A stretch of DNA of 64,000 nucleotides from Streptomyces lichenis (GTDB lineage Bacteria > Actinomycetota > Actinomycetes > Streptomycetales > Streptomycetaceae): positions 62,001-126,000 of the forward strand of contig NZ_JALPTH010000013.1 in NCBI RefSeq assembly GCF_023218175.1, in the 5' to 3' direction. The translations under genes were made by a program, and so were the position numbers. The notes beneath the pieces are model-generated. The model saw nothing but the letters and a program-made list of their open reading frames with translations, searched no databases and had not been told where the DNA came from. Positions 59,099 to 64,000 of this stretch are shown here, piece after piece (position 1 is the first letter of the stretch; every line of letters begins with the position of its first letter).

Positions 59099-59776
59099 TC
59101 ACTCCTCGGCGTCGCGGACCAGCAGGGCGATCTGGACCCGGTTGGCGACCGACAGCTTGCCGAACAGGCTGGTGATGTGCGCCTTGACGGTCGCGACCGA
59201 GATACCCAGCCGACCGGCGATCTCCGGGTTGCCCAGGCCCTCCGCGACCGCCCGCGCGGTGTCCAGCTCCCGCTCGGTCAGGGCGGCCAGCCGCTCCCGG
59301 GCGGCCTCGCGTTCGGCCCTGCGGGCGTGGGGCGACCGCCGGGCGGTGGCCGCCGCGATCACCCGCGTCGCGGCCTGCGGGGACAGCACCGGATCGCCGC
59401 CCGCGACCGTCCGCACCGCGTCCGCGATCCGCGCCGGCGGGGTGTCCTTCAGTACGAAGCCGAGCGCCCCCGCCCGGAGCGCGCCGAGCACCAGGTCGTC
59501 GGAGTCGAAGGTGGTCAGCATCAGGACCCGCGGAGGGGCGGGCAGTGCCAGCACCCCCTCGGTGGCGCTGAGACCGTCCCGGCCCGGCATCCGCACATCC
59601 ATCAGCACCACGTCCGGCCGCGACTCCCGCACCGCGCGGACCGCGCCGTCCCCGTCGGCCGCCTCGGCGACCACGGTCAGATCGGGCTCGCCGTCCAGGA
59701 TGAGGCGCAGGGCCACCCGGACCAGCTGCTCGTCGTCCACGACCAGGACCCGCACCGGCTGCCGTTCGCCGTCCAC
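59099..59776 (-). CDS. NarL/LuxR-type response regulator
   Basis: A 225-aa regulator. Receiver with VDDE at 13-16, phospho-acceptor Asp60 in PDVVLMDVRMPGRDG, LMLTTFDSDD and GFVLKDTPPARI. The LuxR helix-turn-helix is LTERELDTARAVAEGLGNPE, then LGISVATVKAHITSLFGKL. The GTG start immediately follows the kinase TGA. Partner of the kinase at 59777-60961. Confidence 0.94.
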   Translation of the reverse strand: MDGERQPVRVLVVDDEQLVRVALRLILDGEPDLTVVAEAADGDGAVRAVRESRPDVVLMDVRMPGRDGLSATEGVLALPAPPRVLMLTTFDSDDLVLGALRAGALGFVLKDTPPARIADAVRTVAGGDPVLSPQAATRVIAAATARRSPHARRAEREAARERLAALTERELDTARAVAEGLGNPEIAGRLGISVATVKAHITSLFGKLSVANRVQIALLVRDAEE

Positions 59777-60961
59777 TCAGCTTCTCCGTTCGTCAGGGGG
59801 GCGCGGCCAGGGCAGCCGCGCGGAGAGGAGGTACCCGCCGTCGGCCGTGGGGTGGTAGTCGAGCTCCCCGCCGAGCAGCGCGACCCGTTCGGCGAGGCCC
59901 GGCAGCCCGAAGCCCGAGGCCGCCGCGCCGGTGGCCGCCGCCGTCGCGGGGCCGTTGCGGACCGCGACCCGCAGGTCCCCGCCGGGCGCCCCGTCCACCG
60001 TCACCCGCACCCGGGACCCGGGCGCGTGCTTGGCCGCGTTGGTCAGGGCCTCCTGGACGGTCCGGTAGCAGGTGCGCCCGGCCGCCTCGGGCGGCTCCGC
60101 CGTCACGGTGGAGGCGAACACGGCGTCCAGGCCGTACGACCGTGCCTCCGCCACCAGGGCGGGGACCCGCGCCAGCGAGGGCGGCCGCTGCTCCGGCCGG
60201 TCCGGATCGGCCCGGAGCACCCCGAGGACGTCGCGCAGCTCCTCCAGGGCCTGGTGGGAGCCGTCCACGATGCCCCGGACCAGGACCCGCGCCTCCTCGG
60301 CCGCCAGATCGGCGCGGTGGTCCAGCGCCCCGGCCTGCATGGCGACCAGGGAGATCCGGTGGGCCAGCACATCGTGCATCTCGCGGGCGATGCGGTTGCG
60401 CTCCAGTGCCCGGGCCCGGTCCGCCCGCGCCCGCTGCTCCCGCTCCGCGCCGTGCGCCCGCTCCCGCAGCGACCGGACCTCGGCCCGGCGCGCCCCGACC
60501 GCGGTGCCCGCGGCCACCGCGGCACCCCCCGCCAGAGCCTGCGTCAGGGTGGGCAGCCAGAACGAACCGGGGGCGCTCGGCAGCGGGTACAGCTCGCCGA
60601 CGAACAGCGGCGCCACCACGAAGGCCGCCACCGCCAGCGCGATCTCCGGCGGTCTGCGGCGGGTGGACAGCGAGCCCAGCGCCAGCAGCGCGGCACCGGC
60701 GGCGAGGGTCGAGCCGGCCGACGCGACCGCGGTCGAGAGCGCCACGGCGAGGGGGAACCGGTGCCGCCAGAACAGCGCCGCCAGACAGCCGACGGCGATC
60801 AGCGGATCGCCGGTGGCCAGCCATGAGCAGGAGTGCGCCGCGCACCCCGGCTCCACCATCGCCGCGGTGGCGACCCAGAGCGACACCCCCACCGCCGCGG
60901 CCGCCGCGAACCGCGCCGCCTGCTGCCAAGGGCCACGACGTGGCGCGCCACCCGTTCTCAT
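59777..60961 (-). CDS. NarL-type sensor histidine kinase
   Basis: A 394-aa kinase with about five membrane helices (15-155), a coiled coil (EVRSLRERAHGAEREQRARA) and the HisKA_3 motif IAREMHDVLAHRISLVAMQA with His196. The ATPase N box is TVQEALTNAAKHAPGSR and the G box SGFGLPGLAERVALLGG. Two Cys in the first loop (EPGCAAHSCSW) are unusual for this group. ATTATC on the plus strand (GATAAT for this gene) lies 6 nt before the ATG. Confidence 0.92.
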   Translation of the reverse strand: MRTGGAPRRGPWQQAARFAAAAAVGVSLWVATAAMVEPGCAAHSCSWLATGDPLIAVGCLAALFWRHRFPLAVALSTAVASAGSTLAAGAALLALGSLSTRRRPPEIALAVAAFVVAPLFVGELYPLPSAPGSFWLPTLTQALAGGAAVAAGTAVGARRAEVRSLRERAHGAEREQRARADRARALERNRIAREMHDVLAHRISLVAMQAGALDHRADLAAEEARVLVRGIVDGSHQALEELRDVLGVLRADPDRPEQRPPSLARVPALVAEARSYGLDAVFASTVTAEPPEAAGRTCYRTVQEALTNAAKHAPGSRVRVTVDGAPGGDLRVAVRNGPATAAATGAAASGFGLPGLAERVALLGGELDYHPTADGGYLLSARLPWPRPPDERRS

Positions 60962-60967
60962 CCGTCG

Positions 60968-60973
60968 ATTATC
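60968..60973 (-). promoter_or_regulatory. -10 hexamer of a likely leaderless kinase transcript
   Basis: GATAAT on the minus strand, close to TATAAT, 6 nt before the ATG at 60961. Confidence 0.5.
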
Positions 60974-61150
60974 CCGGCCGCGCCCGGGGGGTGACTCCGC
61001 CCCGGGTCGGGGCGGACCCCCTACCCAGGTCGTAGCGGGCCCCGGTCGGCCTCACCCCCGGTCGAGGGCCGGAGCGGGCCGGCAGGCCGACGTACCGGCG
61101 GCACGAGCCGAACAGACTGAGGGGCCCATGGACGACGCGGAGGACATCGG

Positions 61151-62635
61151 ATGAAACACCGCACACCCCTGGCCCTCACCCTCGCGGCGGCCGCCCTGGC
61201 CGCGACCGCGGCCGCGCCGTACCCGGCCGCCGCCACCAGCCCGGCCCCGGCCCCCGCGGCGGAGGCACCGGCGCCGCTGCGATGGGGCCCGTGCCCGAAG
61301 CCCACCGCCTCACCCTCGCTGCGGTGCGCCACCCTCAAGGTCCCGCTGGACTACCGCCACCCCGGCGGCCGCACGATCGAGATCGCCCTCTCCCGGCTGC
61401 CGAGTGAAAACCCCGCCAAGCGCCGCGGGGTGCTGCTGACCAACCCCGGCGGCCCCGGCGCCCCCGGTCTCGCCCACCCGGCGGACCTCGCCGCCGCGAA
61501 GCTGCCGCGCGCGGTGCTGGACGCGTACGACATCATCGGCTTCGACCCGCGCGGCACCGGCCGCAGCACCCCGGTCACCTGCCACCTCACCCCGGCCCAG
61601 CAGCAGCGCGGCGCCTTCCCCGTCCACGCCCGGGGCCCGGCCGACGTCACCCGCGAGGCGTCCTACGCCCGTACCGTCGCCCGGCGGTGCGCCACCTCCA
61701 GGACCACCTGGATGCTGCCGCACACCACGACGGCGAACACCGCCCGCGACATGGACCGCATCCGGGCCGCCCTGGGCGAGAGCACCGTCTCCTACCTCGG
61801 ACACTCCTACGGCTCCCAGCTCGGCGCGGTCTACGCCACGATGTTCCCCCGGCGCGGCGACCGGATCGTGCTCGACAGCGTGCTGGGCCCCGGCGGCTAC
61901 GACGTCACCGCCTTCCGGGCCCTCGGGCGCGGCATGGAGGACCGCTTCCCCGACTTCGCGGCGTTCGCGGCCGCGCACCCCGAGTACGGCCTCGGCTCCA
62001 CCCCCGCGCAGGTGACCGCCACGTACCACGCGCTCGCCCGGCGGCTGGACGCCAAGCCGGTCGAGGGCGTCGACGGGACGCTGTTCCGCGGTCTGACCTT
62101 CCAGGGGCTGTACGTGGACGGGCTGATGCCCGTCCTGGCCAGGGCCTGGCAGGACCTGGCCGCCGGCCGACTGGAGCCCGGCGAACTGCCGCCGAACCAG
62201 GAGAACACGATGGCCGCCCGCCTCTACGTGCTGTGTGCCGACTCCCGCTGGCCGAGGAACCTCGGCACCTACCAGCTCAACGTCCTGGTCGACCGGCTGC
62301 GCCACCCGCTGATCGGCGCGTCCACGGCGAACGTCACGCCCTGCGCCTTCTGGCCGGACGAGCGCCGCGAACCGCCGGTGCGGATCAGCGACCGCGGCCC
62401 CTCGAACATCCTCCTGGTGCAGAACGAACGGGACCCGGGCACACCGCTGACGGGCGCCCAGCGGATGCGCCGGACGCTGGGGGAGCGCGCCCGGATGGTG
62501 ACCGCCGACCAGGGCGGCCACGGCGTCTACCCCTTCGGCCGCAACACCTGCGCCAATGACGCGGCGACCGCCTTCCTCACCACCGGCAGGCGCCCGTCCA
62601 CGGACCTCGCCTGCCCGGCCGAAGCCCGCCGCTGA
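61151..62635 (+). CDS. secreted S33 tripeptidyl aminopeptidase-like hydrolase
   Basis: A 494-aa exported alpha/beta-hydrolase of the streptomycete tripeptidyl aminopeptidase (Tap/SlpD) type. The signal peptide is LALTLAAAALAATAAAPYPA. The oxyanion strand LLTNPGGPGAPG, IIGFDPRGTGRSTPVTC and the nucleophile elbow LGHSYGSQLGAVYA (Ser at about 218) follow. C-terminal VQNERDPGTPLTGAQRM has the Asp and TADQGGHGVYPFG the His. The Cys near the C-terminus fit the TAP-like domain. Confidence 0.9.
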   Translation: MKHRTPLALTLAAAALAATAAAPYPAAATSPAPAPAAEAPAPLRWGPCPKPTASPSLRCATLKVPLDYRHPGGRTIEIALSRLPSENPAKRRGVLLTNPGGPGAPGLAHPADLAAAKLPRAVLDAYDIIGFDPRGTGRSTPVTCHLTPAQQQRGAFPVHARGPADVTREASYARTVARRCATSRTTWMLPHTTTANTARDMDRIRAALGESTVSYLGHSYGSQLGAVYATMFPRRGDRIVLDSVLGPGGYDVTAFRALGRGMEDRFPDFAAFAAAHPEYGLGSTPAQVTATYHALARRLDAKPVEGVDGTLFRGLTFQGLYVDGLMPVLARAWQDLAAGRLEPGELPPNQENTMAARLYVLCADSRWPRNLGTYQLNVLVDRLRHPLIGASTANVTPCAFWPDERREPPVRISDRGPSNILLVQNERDPGTPLTGAQRMRRTLGERARMVTADQGGHGVYPFGRNTCANDAATAFLTTGRRPSTDLACPAEARR

Positions 62636-62672
62636 CCCGACCCGACCCGACGTGCCGGCGCCCGGGGGCCGC

Positions 62673-63884
62673 TCAGGGACGGAGCTCGCTGCCGGCCCGG
62701 GTGTGCCGGTCCTGCCCGGTGGGGCCGTGCCAGTCCAGGCACAGCACGGTCGCGTCGTCCTGCAAGCGGCCCCCGCTGGCCTCCACCACGGCGGCGGCCA
62801 GCGCTCGCACCACCTCGCGCGGATGCTCCCCGGCGGTACGGGAGAGCAGTTCCGGCAGTGCCACGGACGCCGCACCGCGGTCCTGGACGCCGTCGGTGTA
62901 CAGCAGCAGCCGGTCCCCGGGACGCAGGTCGATGTCCTGCACGTGGTAACCGGGGCTGGTCCGGCCGACCCCGAAGGGCAGGTCGATCTCCAGCCGCACC
63001 TCCTCCGTCCGGCCCCCGCGCAGCCGCAGGGGCCAGGGATGGCCGGCGTTGACCAGCTGCGCGCCGCCGCCGTCCAGGCGGATGCAGAGCAACTGCCCGG
63101 TGGCCAGGGCGCCACCGCCGTGCTCCTTGAGCGCCCGGTGGATCCGCTCGGCCTGGTCGGCGAGGCCCATCCCGGCCCGCCGGGCGCCGCGGGCGGCGTT
63201 GACCAGCAGGGTGGCCAGCAGCGCCGAGCGGGTGTCATGGCCCATGGCGTCGGTGATGGACAGATGCAGGGTGTCCTGGTCGAGGCTGTAGTCGTAGGTG
63301 TCACCGCCGACGTCGTCGGCCGGCAGCAGAGCCCCCGCGAGGGCGAACTGCGCCGCCTCGCAGGACGGGGCGGACGGCAGCAGCTGGTGCTGGATCTCCG
63401 CGGCGAGACTGAAGGGGGTGGTACGGCGGTGGAAGTGGTACAGGTCGGTGAAGCGCCGGTCGGTCACGACGATGTACGCCAGCGCGTGCGCCGCGTCGCC
63501 CACCTGCCGCAGCATCTCCTCGGTGACCTGCTCCAGGCGCAGCTCCAGCAGGCCGATGGTGTCGCCGCGGTTGGTGACCGGCGCGACCACCCACTCCTCG
63601 CCGGCCCCGCCCGTGCGCCGGCTGATCCGCTGGGTGCGCAGCACCTCGTCGTAGACGCTGCCCGCCAGCGCCACCGCCTTCTCGTCGTCCGGATCCGCGG
63701 GTGCCGCGGAGGCCTCGCTGACCCGCACCACCCGCTGCCCGACGACATCGGGGAAGAGGAAGGACACCTGGCGGGCGGCGAACCGCTCGCGCAGATGGCC
63801 GGCCACCACGTCCAGCGACCGCACCGGCGCCGCGTCCTCGGCGGCGTCCAAAATCTGCGCCAGGGTTTCTCGACTGTGTGACAT
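62673..63884 (-). CDS. GAF-PP2C (SpoIIE-type) phosphatase
   Basis: A 403-aa Ser/Thr phosphatase likely acting on anti-anti-sigma factors. The N-terminal 170 residues form a GAF-like sensor (VAGHLRERFAARQVSFLFPD, VAPVTNRGDTIGLLELRLEQ). The SpoIIE/RsbU domain (about 185-390) has GGDTYDYSLDQDTLHLSITD, AMGHDTRSALLATLLVNAAR, VNAGHPWPLRLRGG and the metal Asp of LYTDGVQDRG and DDATVLCL. The ATG at 63884 was chosen for its GGAG 5 nt away. No RsbW-like kinase is adjacent. Confidence 0.9.
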   Translation of the reverse strand: MSHSRETLAQILDAAEDAAPVRSLDVVAGHLRERFAARQVSFLFPDVVGQRVVRVSEASAAPADPDDEKAVALAGSVYDEVLRTQRISRRTGGAGEEWVVAPVTNRGDTIGLLELRLEQVTEEMLRQVGDAAHALAYIVVTDRRFTDLYHFHRRTTPFSLAAEIQHQLLPSAPSCEAAQFALAGALLPADDVGGDTYDYSLDQDTLHLSITDAMGHDTRSALLATLLVNAARGARRAGMGLADQAERIHRALKEHGGGALATGQLLCIRLDGGGAQLVNAGHPWPLRLRGGRTEEVRLEIDLPFGVGRTSPGYHVQDIDLRPGDRLLLYTDGVQDRGAASVALPELLSRTAGEHPREVVRALAAAVVEASGGRLQDDATVLCLDWHGPTGQDRHTRAGSELRP

Positions 63885-64000
63885 CGTCTCTCCGCAACTC
63901 GTACGCGGGCCCCGCGCCCGCTCACTCGCGGAAGGGCTCGGCACGTACGCCGTACACGTGCTACCGGACCATACCCATACGATCCCGCCAGGTGCCGCGT
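63885..64000. other. intergenic, window edge
   Basis: Upstream region of the phosphatase gene. I see no further gene or clear site before the window ends. Confidence 0.5.

Noticed and set aside
1..64000. tRNA, rRNA, insertion sequence, attachment site or origin
   Set aside because: No tRNA T-loop/anticodon pattern, rRNA segment, transposase, integrase or DnaA-box cluster was recognised by eye. A tRNAscan or Infernal run would settle it.

Overview
The window reads as a stretch of a Streptomyces chromosome. GC is very high with G/C-saturated third codon positions, GTG and TTG starts are common, many genes overlap by ATGA or GTGA, several -10-like hexamers sit 6-7 nt before a start codon (leaderless type), and the gene set is typically streptomycete. 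From memory, the order of the purine genes and of the sugar-transport block resembles the S. coelicolor SCO6200-SCO6260 region. No rRNA, tRNA, CRISPR array, insertion sequence or phage gene was recognised.

Region 1 (about 0.6-25.9 kb) is a ureide/purine catabolism locus. Uric acid goes to 5-hydroxyisourate (urate oxidase), OHCU (hydroxyisourate hydrolase), allantoin (OHCU decarboxylase), allantoate (allantoinase), then ureidoglycolate plus urea (allantoicase). Glyoxylate is assimilated by malate synthase, or through tartronate semialdehyde by hydroxypyruvate isomerase and tartronate semialdehyde reductase. Catalase can remove the peroxide made by urate oxidase. Two NCS2 permeases flank an 8-oxoguanine deaminase-like amidohydrolase. 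An IclR regulator (AllR-like) sits divergently from allantoinase, and a 17-bp inverted-repeat motif, TTCAAC-N5-GTTGAA, recurs before catalase, the urate operon, allantoinase and, in degenerate form, malate synthase. Glyoxylate carboligase, xanthine dehydrogenase and a ureidoglycolate-cleaving enzyme are not in the window. Unrelated genes interrupt the locus between 12 and 21 kb: a GNAT protein behind an 18-codon leader ORF, an FN3 lipoprotein behind a DasR-like site, a Ser/Thr kinase, and a Gly/Tyr repeat block.

Region 2 (26-43.6 kb) holds an SDR, a RibD-C domain protein, a DUF2243-CtaG membrane operon with a broken third gene, a two-component system with a P450, a Gfo/Idh/MocA oxidoreductase divergent from a ribose-type ABC transporter and ROK kinase operon, a TetR/FAD-monooxygenase pair, a DUF574 methyltransferase and a sirtuin.

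Region 3 (43.7-46.2 kb) is the most unusual. A 128-aa protein made of five near-identical 23-aa Gly/Ala/Asp repeats overlaps by its stop codon the start of a JmjC/ROXA-type cupin oxygenase, followed by a sucrase/ferredoxin-like protein. The repeats differ by many synonymous changes while the peptide is almost invariant, so the peptide is under selection. I infer a peptide- or protein-hydroxylation system with a multi-core substrate, RiPP-like in layout. This has not been tested.

Region 4 (46.2-64 kb) contains a decayed LacI gene, a PcaD-PcaC fusion with a long Pro-rich linker, an MBL hydrolase, exonuclease III, an S15-like secreted hydrolase, an L,D-transpeptidase, a gamma-glutamyltranspeptidase, an ECF sigma operon whose second gene is split by an 85/86-bp tandem duplication, an SDR/LysR pair beside a perfect CRP-type palindrome, a second two-component system, an S33 secreted peptidase and a GAF-PP2C phosphatase.
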